A stretch of DNA of 64,000 nucleotides from an uncultured Bacilli bacterium (GCA_934119965.1 CAKOTA010000003.1:1-64000); one strand, 5' to 3'. Counted from the first letter of the stretch, positions 51,901 through 59,660 are shown. Translations and numbers: made by a program. Notes: generated from the letters alone by a model not told the origin.

Positions 51901-52062
51901 CATTCCATTTGCTGTTGCTGGACCATCGTAAAATACAAAGTTTTCACTTTCTTTTCTATTTTCTATTGATTTATTAAATGTATCATTTTTTTTAAATTGT
52001 TCTAATACTTTTAATTCATTTTCACTAACTTTACCTTTTTCTAATTCTTCAAATTTTTTCAT
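48967..52062 (-). CDS. ileS: Isoleucyl-tRNA synthetase, type 2-like
   Basis: A 1031-residue class I synthetase that charges tRNA-Ile. The HIGH region reads GMPGIHHMLA near residue 57 and the KMSKS region reads GKMHKSKGNS near 600. DTHGLPVEVQVEKELG and length over 1000 residues fit the type 2 (eukaryote-like) IleRS rather than the common type 1 of Bacillota (~915-930). Type 2 enzymes tolerate mupirocin. The editing domain lies between the motifs and an anticodon domain follows. It is preceded by an Ile T-box. Confidence 0.93.
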   Translation of the reverse strand: MKKFEELEKGKVSENELKVLEQFKKNDTFNKSIENRKESENFVFYDGPATANGMPGIHHMLAKLLKDTVCKYKTMQGYRVLRKIGWDTHGLPVEVQVEKELGFEGKTDIEKYGIKEFNQKCRESVWKNEAAFKDFTEKMGQFIDLEHPYITYDNNYIETEWWILKEFFNKGLIYDGLKILPYCPRCGTGLASHEVAQGYKEISVNTVTVPFKLKDEDAYLLVWTTTPWTLLANVAACVNPNEEYVKCNSKGYNFIVAKKLANKVLGDEYEIVETYKGKDLEYKEYEQLLPILKVNKKAFYITCADYVTMEDGTGIVHIAPAFGQDDYEVGLKYDLPVLNPVDEQGKYTSGPWEGRFVLDTDLEIEIIKYLASNDKLFKKQKMEHNYPHCWRCGTPLLYYSKPSLYIKVTDFKDKIIEANKKVNWYPDYVGEKRFGNWLENMNDWAISRNRYWGTPIPLWRCSCGHNHMVGSRKELAELAIEDITEEIELHRPYVDDIHIKCSECGKPMTRVTDVMDCWFDSGSMPFAQYHYPFENKELFESQFPADFICEGIDQTRGWFYSLIVISTFLKGCAPYKNVLVNDLVLDKFGGKMHKSKGNSVSPFATIENYGADATRWYMLSASPVWTPLKFDEDGIKEVISKFFNTLKNTYTFFSMYANTDEVDPRTFKVEYNDLEEIDKWLISKYNKLVKNVTNSMEEYDLNKSVKLISNFVSEDLSNWYIRRNRRRFWSSELDTSKKAVYQTTYEILMGVCKLMAPMAPFISEEIYNKLTDKSVHLADYPKCDDSKINELIESRMDLIRDLISLGRNVREETKIKVRQPISEVLIDAKNEELISDLLTLIEEELNVKKVTFIKDVSNYMEFMVKPNFKVAGPIFGPNIKEYSSKLNELSMDEITKLQNGETIKLDVNNNSYDINSELVDIRVSSKEGFNVATLNDNFIILDTNLTKDLILEGIAREMISKVQNIRKENDYNIIDRINLYYKGDEEVDEAVNKFDEFIKKETLAINISVKEGINNSYDLNGHEVFIETEKR

Positions 52063-52082
52063 TCTTTCACCTCTTTAAAATT

Positions 52083-52289
52083 AAAAAAATCACATCCTAA
52101 TTATAAGGACGTGATTTACGTGGTACCACCTTAATTTATACTCAAAACTATAACGCGTTACCGTTTTTATCTTATCCATAAAACACAACTTGAAAGTGAT
52201 CTAGATTTAAGTTTATTTATTCCTTTTCACCAAACAGGAACTCTCTTTTCAAATAATTAAATAAATCTCGTCTTTCGCACTTGTTTATC
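52083..52289 (-). promoter_or_regulatory. T-box riboswitch, Ile (specifier AUC)
   Basis: It has the T-box core AAGGTGGTACCACG and a terminator with U-run (52083-52116). The specifier region reads CTTAAATCTAGATCACTTTC, where AUC (Ile) is the best reading; a second ATC nearby leaves slight doubt about register. The 3' half is almost the same as in the Phe leader. It regulates ileS, which fits the codon. Confidence 0.88.
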
Positions 52290-52295
52290 AAATTA

Positions 52296-52324
52296 ATTAT
52301 ATAATATTTTTATATTTTGTTCAA
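52296..52324 (-). promoter_or_regulatory. Sigma-A promoter of Ile T-box/ileS
   Basis: TTGAAC (52319-52324) and TATAAT (52296-52301), 17 bp apart. Confidence 0.8.
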
Positions 52325-52333
52325 GTTTTTTTA

Positions 52334-53458
52334 TTATTTTTTACTATTAATGATTTTAATTTTTACTTTTTCTATTATTTCATTATATTCATCATTATCT
52401 AAATTATATTTATTTTTTATATTTTCTTCGTAATTTGCTACTCTATTTTCTAATAAATAACTCATATAATCAATAATTTCTCTTTCAGTAATATCTAAAT
52501 TCACATCTTGTAATACTTTAGAATTATATTCTTCATAATTAATATCAGAATTATATTTTTTATTATCTATTAGTTGCAATGTGTTTTTATTAATAAATTT
52601 ATGTAGTGATTTAATACAATAAGAATATATTGATAAGAATAAAATATTCTTATCCTCACATTCATAAAAGAAATCTCCACATTTATCTATTATAATATCA
52701 AGAACACATCCCTTTAAATCGTTAATTAAATGAATACAATTGTATTTTTTAGCAAAATTAATTGAAACAATATGACACATTTTTAAGATAAATTCTTTAT
52801 TGTTTTCTAATTGCTCTTTTGTACATTGATAACTATTTCCTATCCATAATTGTTTATCATTGTTTAGATTTTTTATTATCTCTTCTTTTAATAATTTATT
52901 TTTAATTTTAAAAATATCCAAAAATTTAGAAATATCAATATTTAATTTATGACATATTTCTTCTATTTCTTTTTTTCTATAAAATCTATTAATTGTATAT
53001 TTTAATTTAAAATACTTTTTAATTTCATCATCATTATGATAGCTATTTTTAAACATTACTAAATTTTCAACATTTTTATATTTTTCGTATAATAAATAAT
53101 ACATATCAAACTCAACGATTTTATTTATACTAATATTTTCTTGTTTTAATAGTTTTATTATTTTTTTAATTTTGTCTGATTTACCAACCGCTAATATACT
53201 TAAACAATTCTTTACATCTATATTTTATTGCTTTAATGTTTCAATTATTTTTTCTATTTCATCTGATTTACCTTGACCTAATACCGTTAAACATTTTCTT
53301 ATATCTATATTTTCTTGTTTTAATATCTCTATTATCTTTTCTATCTCGTCTATTTTTCTTCCGAAAATTCTTTTAATATTCTTGGATAATATATAATTGA
53401 TTAATTCTTTTTCATATTCATTTTTTTCCAATATATTAATGAAATCCGCTTTTGTCAT
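52334..53458 (-). pseudogene. Helical-repeat protein interrupted by an in-frame TAA
   Basis: A reading frame of 374 residues runs from ATG 53458 to 52336, with one internal TAA at 53225-53227 (codon 78). Around it are repeats of about 29 residues: DEIEKIIEILKQENIDIRKC, then DEIEKIIETLKQ-stop-NIDVKNC, then DKIKKIIKLLKQENIS. By comparison with its neighbours the stop replaces a GAA (Glu) codon. The C-terminal ~250 residues are helical, Asn/Lys/Ile-rich and not assigned. The repeats slightly recall mTERF-like or other short helical repeats. A consensus promoter precedes it. It may be a decayed gene, a read-through case or a sequence error. Confidence 0.8.
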
Positions 53459-53481
53459 AATATCACACTCATTAGTCCTTT

Positions 53482-53510
53482 ATTATAAATATTTCTCTAT
53501 AATATGTCAA
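53482..53510 (-). promoter_or_regulatory. Consensus sigma-A promoter of interrupted repeat gene
   Basis: TTGACA (53505-53510) and TATAAT (53482-53487), 17 bp apart: a strong promoter in front of a broken frame. Confidence 0.85.
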
Positions 53511-53512
53511 TT

Positions 53513-53540
53513 AAAAAAAATAGAATTATAATTCTATTTT
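53513..53540 (-). terminator. Terminator of divIVA
   Basis: A perfect palindrome (53519-53538) with U-run on the minus strand, overlapping the divIVA stop. Confidence 0.85.
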
Positions 53541-53984
53541 ATCCAATTCATCTACCATTTCAGATTGAGCATCAACTATTTCTTTAATTCTTTTTTTAAA
53601 TATAGTAGTATTTCTTCTTAATAAATTTGCTTCATTTTCAGCTTTTTCTGCTCTAAGTAATGCTTCATTAACAATTCTGTTAGCATTTCTTTTAGCATCT
53701 TCTAAAATAGTTTCAGCTTCATTATGAGCATTAACTTTAATTTGCTCACTTGTTTTTTCAGCCATTATTATTGCTTTATTAAGTGTCCCTTCCATACGTT
53801 CATATTGAAGAAGTTTTTCTTTTAAAGCCTTATTTTCAATTTCAAAAGATTGTAATTCTTTAATTTTGTTGTCCTTTTCATTCATTTCGTTAACCATCGT
53901 TTCAACTTGATTAATTACTTTATCCAAAAAGTTATTAACTTCCTCTGGATCGTATCCTCTCATTGTACGGCTAAATTTTTCCAT
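53526..53984 (-). CDS. divIVA: DivIVA-like cell division/polarity protein
   Basis: A 152-residue coiled-coil protein. The N-terminal MRGYDPEEVNNFLDKV matches the membrane-binding DivIVA/GpsB domain, and the rest (about 30-150) is Glu/Lys-rich coiled coil. It marks curved membrane at poles or septum and recruits partners. I use ATG 53984, behind GAGGTG. It follows sepF and precedes the Ile unit, matching the sepF-divIVA-ileS order of many Gram-positives, but YlmG and YlmH are missing between them. Confidence 0.92.
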   Translation of the reverse strand: MEKFSRTMRGYDPEEVNNFLDKVINQVETMVNEMNEKDNKIKELQSFEIENKALKEKLLQYERMEGTLNKAIIMAEKTSEQIKVNAHNEAETILEDAKRNANRIVNEALLRAEKAENEANLLRRNTTIFKKRIKEIVDAQSEMVDELDKIEL

Positions 53985-54021
53985 ACCATTCACCTCATAA
54001 AGCTATTTAATAGCGTATTTT

Positions 54022-54432
54022 TTACCATTCAATATTAATATCATCATTATCATGAATGTCTTTTCCTTGAGTTTCCTCAGTTATTTTCCCCTGAATGTTT
54101 ATGTTATTTGGTGTACATAAGAATATTCCACCACCGATTTTTTGTAAATCACCGCTTATAGCATAGATAGTTCCTGCTAAAAAATCTATTATTCTTTTTG
54201 CTTGATCACTTGTTACTCTTTTTAAATTAACAACAACTGTATTTCTCATTTTTAAATGATCGGCAATTTGTTGTGCTTCAGAATAAGCGCGTGGTTCTAA
54301 TAGTATCATTTTAGTGCTGCCATCATTTTCTTTTAATGCCTCTTCTGGTTTTAAATCATAGTATTCGTCACCTGATATGTTATCAGTTAATATATCTTCA
54401 TCATTTGATAAAATTTTCTTTAATATTCCCAC
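54022..54432 (-). CDS. sepF: Cell division protein SepF
   Basis: A 136-residue protein that links FtsZ filaments to the membrane. The N-terminal amphipathic start (MGILKKIL) fits membrane binding, and the core has [22 protein letters not shown] and [17 protein letters not shown]. It uses a GTG start (54430-54432), behind AGGAGG. The promoter lies at 54471-54498. divIVA follows about 40 nt downstream. Confidence 0.95.
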   Translation of the reverse strand: MGILKKILSNDEDILTDNISGDEYYDLKPEEALKENDGSTKMILLEPRAYSEAQQIADHLKMRNTVVVNLKRVTSDQAKRIIDFLAGTIYAISGDLQKIGGGIFLCTPNNINIQGKITEETQGKDIHDNDDINIEW

Positions 54433-54470
54433 TTTTTCTTCCTCCTAGCGATACTCTAACTCTATAAATA

Positions 54471-54498
54471 ATTTTACCACATATATTTATAAAAGCAA
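54471..54498 (-). promoter_or_regulatory. Sigma-A promoter of sepF
   Basis: TTGCTT (54493-54498) and TAAAAT (54471-54476), 16 bp apart. Confidence 0.65.
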
Positions 54499-54510
54499 AT
54501 GATTTTTAGA

Positions 54511-54538
54511 AAAAAAAAGCAGAATTTTTAAAATTCTG
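54511..54538 (-). terminator. Terminator of glyS
   Basis: An 8-bp stem (54520-54527 with 54531-54538) and a long U-run, overlapping the glyS stop. Confidence 0.85.
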
Positions 54539-55898
54539 TTTTCTTTGTTATATAGTCAACTACATCATCTAATGATATAGTGATTTGTTTCATTGTATCT
54601 CTATTTCTAACTGTTACTGTATTATTATTTAAAGTTTCATCATCGATAGTTATAGCATATGGTGTTCCCATAATATCTTGTCTTCTATATCTTTTACCAA
54701 TATTACCTGATTCATCATATGAAACCATAAAATGTTTACTCAAATTTTTATAAACATTCATAGCTTTATCAGCATGATATTTTTTAATTAGTGGTAATAC
54801 CGCTACTTTATAAGGGGCTAAAAATGGATGAAATTTCATTACTTCTCTTTCTTCACCAGTTTCTAATTCTTCAACCTCATAAGCATTTGACAATACTGTT
54901 AATACTGTTCTTTCCACTCCTAAGCTAGGTTCAATTACATAAGGAATATATTTTTCATTTGTTTCTGGGTCCAAATATTCCATTGAAACTCCTGAAAACT
55001 TTTGATGTTGTTTTAAATCATAATCAGTTCTACTTGCTATTCCCCAAAGTTCCCCCCAACCAAACGGAAATTTATATTCAATATCTGTTGTTGCATTACT
55101 ATAGAAACATAGTTCTTCTTTTGAATGATCTCTTAGTCTTAAATTTTCTTCTTTAATTCCTAAAGATAATAAGAAATTTTTACAATAATCTTTATAATAT
55201 TTAAACCACTCTAATTCCGTACCTGGTTTGCAGAAAAATTCTAGTTCCATTTGTTCAAACTCTCTTACTCTAAAAATAAAGTTACCTGGAGTTATTTCAT
55301 TTCTAAAACTTTTACCTGCTTGACCAATTCCAAAAGGTACTTTTAAACGCATACTTCTTTGAACATTCAAGAAATCAGCAAATATACCTTGGGCTGTTTC
55401 TGGTCTTAAATAAATTGTACTTTTTGAATCTTCAGTAACACCTTGGAATGTTTTAAACATTAAATTGAATTTTCTAATATCTGTATAATCTAATTTACCA
55501 CAATTTGGACATACAATATTATGTTCATAAATATATTTCATTAATTCTTCATCATTCATTGAACCTGCTTCAACGCCAGTATCCTCTACTAACTTATCAG
55601 CTCTATGTCTTGTTTTACAATTTTTACAATCAATTAAAGGATCTGAAAAAGTACTTATATGACCACTTGCTTCCCATGTTTTAGGATTCATTAATATCGC
55701 ACTATCTAGTCCTACATTATTTGGATCTTCTTGAATAAATTTCTTTAACCAAGCTTTTTTAATATTACTTTTTAGTTCCGCACCAAGTGGACCATAATCC
55801 CAAGTATTTGCTAAACCACCATATATTTCACTTCCTTGAAATATAAAACCATATTGTTTACATATATTTACTAATTTATCCATTGTTAATTTTTCCAT
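54528..55898 (-). CDS. glyS: Glycyl-tRNA synthetase (dimeric type)
   Basis: A 456-residue class II synthetase of the single-chain homodimer type, not the alpha2-beta2 glyQS pair. Motif 2 contains [23 protein letters not shown], and the C-terminal [10 protein letters not shown] is motif 3. An insertion with Cys pairs (CKNC and CPNC) could bind zinc. The anticodon-binding domain forms the last ~100 residues. It overlaps the LOG-like gene by 1 nt. The operon begins with a short T-box-like leader. Confidence 0.96.
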   Translation of the reverse strand: MEKLTMDKLVNICKQYGFIFQGSEIYGGLANTWDYGPLGAELKSNIKKAWLKKFIQEDPNNVGLDSAILMNPKTWEASGHISTFSDPLIDCKNCKTRHRADKLVEDTGVEAGSMNDEELMKYIYEHNIVCPNCGKLDYTDIRKFNLMFKTFQGVTEDSKSTIYLRPETAQGIFADFLNVQRSMRLKVPFGIGQAGKSFRNEITPGNFIFRVREFEQMELEFFCKPGTELEWFKYYKDYCKNFLLSLGIKEENLRLRDHSKEELCFYSNATTDIEYKFPFGWGELWGIASRTDYDLKQHQKFSGVSMEYLDPETNEKYIPYVIEPSLGVERTVLTVLSNAYEVEELETGEEREVMKFHPFLAPYKVAVLPLIKKYHADKAMNVYKNLSKHFMVSYDESGNIGKRYRRQDIMGTPYAITIDDETLNNNTVTVRNRDTMKQITISLDDVVDYITKKTEF

Positions 55899-56464
55899 TA
55901 TTTCACTCTCCCTTTTTTTAAATTATCATACTCAATTTTATAATATTCATTTTTAAATTCATTTGGATTTTTAATTACCTTAAACATATCAAATATATCT
56001 TCTGAAGCAAATCCTTCATTTACTAATTCTTTCAATGATTCAATAATTTTACCATAAAAATTATTTTCATCATAAATTATTATTGGTTTATCACTATCAT
56101 TCGACCTTTTTTCTTCTATATAGGTCAATAATTCTGATACTGTTCCAACGCCACCAGGTAAACAAACAATAAAATCACTATTGAAAAACATATCTTTTTT
56201 CAAATCAAAGGTTGTTTCTCTTATATAATGTTTACTTTTACCTAAGTTTTTTAAATCATCTGCATATTTTTTAGTTGTAAACGAATAAACATTTCTATTA
56301 TTTTTAACAAACTCTTCATAACAAATTCCCATCATTGAAGAGGATGCCGCACCAAATACTAAATCACATCCAGAATCCGCCAAAAATTTAGATACATCTC
56401 TAGCAACACATTTATAATAAGAATCAATATCTTCTCTAGATGAAGATATAATCAATACATTCAT
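55898..56464 (-). CDS. LOG-family (TIGR00725-like) Rossmann protein
   Basis: A 188-residue protein with a Rossmann fold. The conserved [16 protein letters not shown] near residue 105 is the family signature of LOG/YvdD-type phosphoribohydrolases that release free cytokinin-like bases from nucleotides; the N-terminal ISSSRED resembles the nucleotide-binding loop. In bacteria the real substrate is unknown. It is the first gene after the Gly leader and overlaps glyS by 1 nt, so its level follows the same signal. Confidence 0.88.
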   Translation of the reverse strand: MNVLIISSSREDIDSYYKCVARDVSKFLADSGCDLVFGAASSSMMGICYEEFVKNNRNVYSFTTKKYADDLKNLGKSKHYIRETTFDLKKDMFFNSDFIVCLPGGVGTVSELLTYIEEKRSNDSDKPIIIYDENNFYGKIIESLKELVNEGFASEDIFDMFKVIKNPNEFKNEYYKIEYDNLKKGRVK

Positions 56465-56482
56465 ATATACCTCCTAAATTCC

Positions 56483-56597
56483 AAAAAACTTCTAGAAAAT
56501 GTAAGGACGATTTTAATCGCGGTTCCACCTTACTTATTCTAGAAGAATCAGCTTTATTCTATATTGCTCAGGGTTTCCAATCCGTCAACACATTTAT
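56483..56597 (-). promoter_or_regulatory. Short Gly T-box-like leader
   Basis: The minus-strand leader has the T-box core AAGGTGGAACCGCG; the UGGA bulge fits tRNA-Gly, whose end is UCCA. A long terminator hairpin with CTTCTAGAA/TTCTAGAAG arms and a U-run (56483-56488) follows. From the likely start site only about 65 nt precede the core, and I find no AGTA/GGTG/GGAG stem I landmarks. A small hairpin GTTG...CAAT with GGA in its loop is the only candidate specifier. It is thus an atypical, minimal T-box. Confidence 0.75.
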
Positions 56598-56603
56598 ACT
56601 TAT

Positions 56604-56632
56604 ATAGTAATACTTTATTTATGTTTAGTCAA
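56604..56632 (-). promoter_or_regulatory. Promoter of the Gly leader operon, inside the sigma gene tail
   Basis: TTGACT (56627-56632) and TACTAT (56604-56609), 17 bp apart; the -35 box lies in the last codons of the sigma-like gene. Confidence 0.65.
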
Positions 56633-57238
56633 TGTTTTTGATTTATATTTTATCAATAACTTAGCTCTTATATTTTTTATCATTCTAGATAAATATGATT
56701 GGCTTATTCCCAATAATAAAGCAATCTCTTTTTGAGTTTTATAGTTGCCACCAATGCCATAGTACAACTGAATAATCATTAGTTCCTTTTCAGTTAAAAA
56801 AGATAACAAATGACTTATTTCTTCTTTAGTTTCGTTACTCAAATAATCTTCTAAAATATCATATTCACTATCATACAAAGTTTCTTCAATTGTTAATCCA
56901 TTACCAACCTCATCTGTTGCTATATTTTCATATATACTACAAATATTGTCATGTCTTTTTATTTTTCTCAAATACATCAAAATTTGATTTCGAATACAAG
57001 TACTTGCATATGTAGAAAATTTAACAGGTTTTTTATTATCAAATGAATCTACTGCTTTAATTAAACCAATTTGCCCCTCAACAACATAATTGTCATCATA
57101 TTGCAAATTCAACTTATTTATAATAATATATGGAACTAACTTCATATAATTTAAAATTATCTTTTATCTATATTCTAGTTTTCCTTGTTTTAATAGTTCA
57201 AAATATTCTTTAATTTCGTCATCACTTTTATATTGCAT
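56615..57238 (-). pseudogene. SigE/SigK-like sigma factor interrupted by in-frame TAA
   Basis: From ATG 57238 the frame encodes MQYKSDDEIKEYFELLKQGKLEYR, then TAA at 57164-57166, and continues in the same frame with KIILNYMKLVPYII. Joined, this is a 207-residue sigma-70 factor: region 2 has GQIGLIKAVDSF and KFSTYASTCIRNQILMYLR, region 4.2 the helix-turn-helix TQKEIALLLGISQSYLSR. That pattern is closest to sporulation factors SigE and SigK. The expected residue at the stop is Glu or Asp, so GAA to TAA is the simplest change. The later ATG (57145) has no ribosome site. The last codons hold the promoter of the Gly operon. Confidence 0.82.
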
Positions 57239-57289
57239 ATTTTTCTCTCTTTCTATAAAACATACAACATAAAACACACAACTTACTAC

Positions 57290-58006
57290 TTATAAATTAA
57301 CATTATGGTATACATTTTGGACATCTTCAACATCATCCAACATTGATAATATTCTTTCAAAAATAACTAAATCATCACCTGATATATCTATTTTTTCTTT
57401 AGCGATATATGTTATTTCATCAATATCAAATTCAACATTTGGTAATTTAGATGATATTGCTTCCTTTATTTGGTATAAATCTTGTGGATTACCGTAAACG
57501 ACAATACTGTTATCATCATTTTCCATATCAATAAAGTCAGCACCATTTTCAATTAATGCTTCCATTGTTTCTTCTTCTGATAATCCCTTAAATCCTACCA
57601 CACACAAATGGTCATAATTAAATAGAACACTACCCATAGCGCCCATTTTTATATGACATTTGTTTACTACTGCTCTAAGTTCACTAACTGTTCTATTTAA
57701 ATTATCAGTTAAACATTCAATTACTAATGTTGATCCAGCAGGCCCAAACATTTCATATACAGTTTGTTGATAATTTTCGTCAACACCACTATTAACTTTA
57801 TCAATTGCTCTTTTAATAATGTCACTTGGAACTTGTTCTTTTTTTGCTCTATCTAGTAATCTTTTTAATGTTGCATTACTAGCCGGTTCCGTTCCTCCAT
57901 TTTTTGCCGCTTGGTATATTTCTTTAGCATACATAGTATAAATTTTACCCCTTGCAGCACCTGTTTTTTGAATACTCGCTTTTCTTACTTCATAAGCTCT
58001 TCCCAT
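57290..58006 (-). CDS. yebC: YebC/PmpR-family regulator
   Basis: A 238-residue protein of the YebC family (YeeN subtype). MGRAYEVRKAS and KIYTMYAKEIYQAAKNGG start it, and the RAIDKVNSG and YEMFGPAGSTLVIEC blocks are typical. These proteins act as DNA-binding regulators or, by recent work, as translation factors at proline stretches. It is a single-gene unit with its own promoter. Confidence 0.95.
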   Translation of the reverse strand: MGRAYEVRKASIQKTGAARGKIYTMYAKEIYQAAKNGGTEPASNATLKRLLDRAKKEQVPSDIIKRAIDKVNSGVDENYQQTVYEMFGPAGSTLVIECLTDNLNRTVSELRAVVNKCHIKMGAMGSVLFNYDHLCVVGFKGLSEEETMEALIENGADFIDMENDDNSIVVYGNPQDLYQIKEAISSKLPNVEFDIDEITYIAKEKIDISGDDLVIFERILSMLDDVEDVQNVYHNVNL

Positions 58007-58029
58007 ACTTTATGCCTCCAATACATTAT

Positions 58030-58058
58030 ATTTTACATTATTTTTTTTATTTAGTAAA
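58030..58058 (-). promoter_or_regulatory. Sigma-A promoter of yebC
   Basis: TTTACT (58053-58058) and TAAAAT (58030-58035), 17 bp apart. Confidence 0.6.
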
Positions 58059-58096
58059 TGTATTTTTACCTTTTTAGAGATATTATTGTCATAACA

Positions 58097-58125
58097 CCAA
58101 AAATGAATAGTATAAACTATTCATT
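58097..58125 (-). terminator. Terminator of prsA
   Basis: A 10-bp stem (58102-58111 with 58116-58125) with a 4-nt loop and U-run. Confidence 0.85.
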
Positions 58126-59307
58126 TATTGATTTTTCATAACTTGATTTAATTTTAGTATCTTTGATATCTAGTTTATAATCTTTTCTTATTTTAACCCA
58201 AGTACTATTATATAAATTAGAATCATTGTTTAATTTTTCATTTATAAGAGCATCAACTATATCTTTTTTAGAATCAGCTAATGATTTTTTAGCAGTTTCA
58301 CTAACTTTTAAAATTACATGATATCCAAAACTAGATTTAACTGGTTCACTAGTATATTCACCATCTTTAAGTGCTACTGAAGCTTTAAAGAATTCATCAT
58401 CAACATCACCTTTAGTAAAGTTTTCAACTAAACCTTCAGATTCTTTTGATCCTTCATCTTCAGAGTAATCATTAACTAATGTTTTCCAATCTTCACCAGC
58501 AGCATATTTAGTAATTACTTCTTGTGCTTTAGCTTTAGCAGCTTCTTCAGCAGCAGTTTTTTCTTCATCTGTCATTTCATCTGTTGTTGCAGGTTTTACT
58601 AAAATATGTTTAACTGTATATGTACCATAAATATTTTCATCATAATATTTTTTAATTTCATCGTCAGTTAATTGTTTTTCTAAATAATTAGTAACTACTT
58701 TTTGTTGTTTTACGGATACTAAATATTCATTAACTAATGCATCTTCGTTAGCATATCCATATTGTTTTAAAACATCATCCCAAGTGTATCCAGCAGATTC
58801 ATATTGAGATTTAATTGAATCAATATATTTTTTAGCTTCAGTTTTAGCATCTGCTTTATCATCATCTGATAATTCTTTATCACTAATATATTCATCAATT
58901 AATGTAACTAAAGCATCTTTACCATATTTATCTTTTAAAGTATCAAATAATTGTTCAGCAGTATATTCTTTGTCTTTAATACTTGCTATTACTTCGTTAC
59001 CATTTGATAATTTAACTTTATGTCCTAAAACAATTAGAACAATGTTAATAACTAGTAAAATGCAAATTAAACCTAATAATAAGTTTTTAGAATTATCTTT
59101 AACAAAGTTAGAAGATTTAACTTCTTTTTTTACTTCAATTTTCTTTTCTACTGGTTTAACTTCTTTTTCTACTGGTTTAGTTATTTCTTCTTTTACAGTT
59201 TTTACTTCTTTTACTGGTGCTTTTTTAGTAGCACTTTTAGCTACAGTTTTTTTAGTTGTACTTTTTGTACTTGTGCTCTTTTTTGTTGTTTTTTTACTTT
59301 CAGCCAT
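58117..59307 (-). CDS. prsA: PrsA-like membrane-anchored foldase
   Basis: A 396-residue extracytoplasmic peptidyl-prolyl isomerase. The N-terminus (about 1-75) is a Lys/Thr-rich cytoplasmic tail; one membrane helix follows (about 77-97). A SurA/PrsA-type N domain and a parvulin domain with VKHILVKPAT and FGYHVILK lie outside. Unlike classical PrsA it has no lipobox, so it is anchored by a helix. I use ATG 59307, behind AGGAGG; the longer frame begins upstream of it. The promoter is at 59333-59361. Confidence 0.88.
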   Translation of the reverse strand: MAESKKTTKKSTSTKSTTKKTVAKSATKKAPVKEVKTVKEEITKPVEKEVKPVEKKIEVKKEVKSSNFVKDNSKNLLLGLICILLVINIVLIVLGHKVKLSNGNEVIASIKDKEYTAEQLFDTLKDKYGKDALVTLIDEYISDKELSDDDKADAKTEAKKYIDSIKSQYESAGYTWDDVLKQYGYANEDALVNEYLVSVKQQKVVTNYLEKQLTDDEIKKYYDENIYGTYTVKHILVKPATTDEMTDEEKTAAEEAAKAKAQEVITKYAAGEDWKTLVNDYSEDEGSKESEGLVENFTKGDVDDEFFKASVALKDGEYTSEPVKSSFGYHVILKVSETAKKSLADSKKDIVDALINEKLNNDSNLYNSTWVKIRKDYKLDIKDTKIKSSYEKSINE

Positions 59308-59332
59308 TTTCCTATCCTCCTCGTACATATAC

Positions 59333-59361
59333 ATTTTATCAAAATAATAAAAAAAAAACAA
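59333..59361 (-). promoter_or_regulatory. Sigma-A promoter of prsA
   Basis: TTGTTT (59356-59361) and TAAAAT (59333-59338), 17 bp apart; the spacer contains a run of ten T. Confidence 0.6.
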
Positions 59362-59382
59362 TAAATTTAGTCAGAAATAATC

Positions 59383-59409
59383 ACAAATATAGTATTTTTC
59401 CATAGAATA
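59383..59409 (+). promoter_or_regulatory. Possible SigK-type promoter of YjcZ-like genes
   Basis: The box CATAGAATA at 59401-59409 matches CATAnnnTA, the SigK -10, and AC at 59383-59384 lies 16 nt upstream as in a SigK -35. No sigma-A promoter is visible there. Confidence 0.5.
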
Positions 59410-59439
59410 ATGTGAAAAGATAAAAAGGAGGAATGCTTT

Positions 59440-59523
59440 ATGTGTAATACAGGTGTATCTGGAGCTGCAATCGTTTTAGTATTATTTATTCTTTTAATTA
59501 TTATACTAGGGGCTTATATTTAA
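59440..59523 (+). CDS. YjcZ-like sporulation microprotein 1
   Basis: A 27-residue protein, MCNTGVSGAAIVLVLFILLI then IILGAYI: a short polar start and one membrane helix, as in the YjcZ/YrzO type of spore-associated microproteins. Start ATG 59440 has GGAGGA 7 nt upstream. It is followed by a similar gene after 20 nt. Confidence 0.8.
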   Translation: MCNTGVSGAAIVLVLFILLIIILGAYI

Positions 59524-59543
59524 GTCTTTAGGAGGTGAAAAAT

Positions 59544-59660
59544 ATGTCATGCTCTAAATCTTGCAGTGAAAATACAAACAAACCAACTTGCGGAAATAAC
59601 TATGTTTGTATATTAGTTTTATATATATTATTAGCTATTATAGTTGGTTCATTTATTTAA
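59544..59660 (+). CDS. YjcZ-like sporulation microprotein 2
   Basis: A 38-residue protein with Cys-rich start MSCSKSCSENTNKPTCGNN and a C-terminal membrane helix ending LLAIIVGSFI. It has GGAGGTGA before ATG 59544. It looks like a paralogue of the preceding microprotein with an added Cys-rich head (four Cys, plus one at the start of the helix). It probably sits in spore or membrane layers. Confidence 0.75.
   Translation: MSCSKSCSENTNKPTCGNNYVCILVLYILLAIIVGSFI

Noticed and set aside
57145..57145. Sigma gene as an intact 176-residue protein from ATG 57145
   Set aside because: There is no ribosome site, region 2 would lack its start, and the 24 codons upstream in the same frame supply the missing part.
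53225..57166. TAA as a sense codon (genetic code change)
   Set aside because: Many intact genes here, such as rpmB, the YjcZ-like genes, enolase and the 13845-14207 gene, end in TAA exactly where their families end. The two internal TAA codons are better read as local lesions.
57180..57290. Repeated TTGTATG-like motifs before the sigma gene as a regulatory repeat
   Set aside because: Short AT-rich similarity that also occurs near 3141-3160; too simple to separate from chance.
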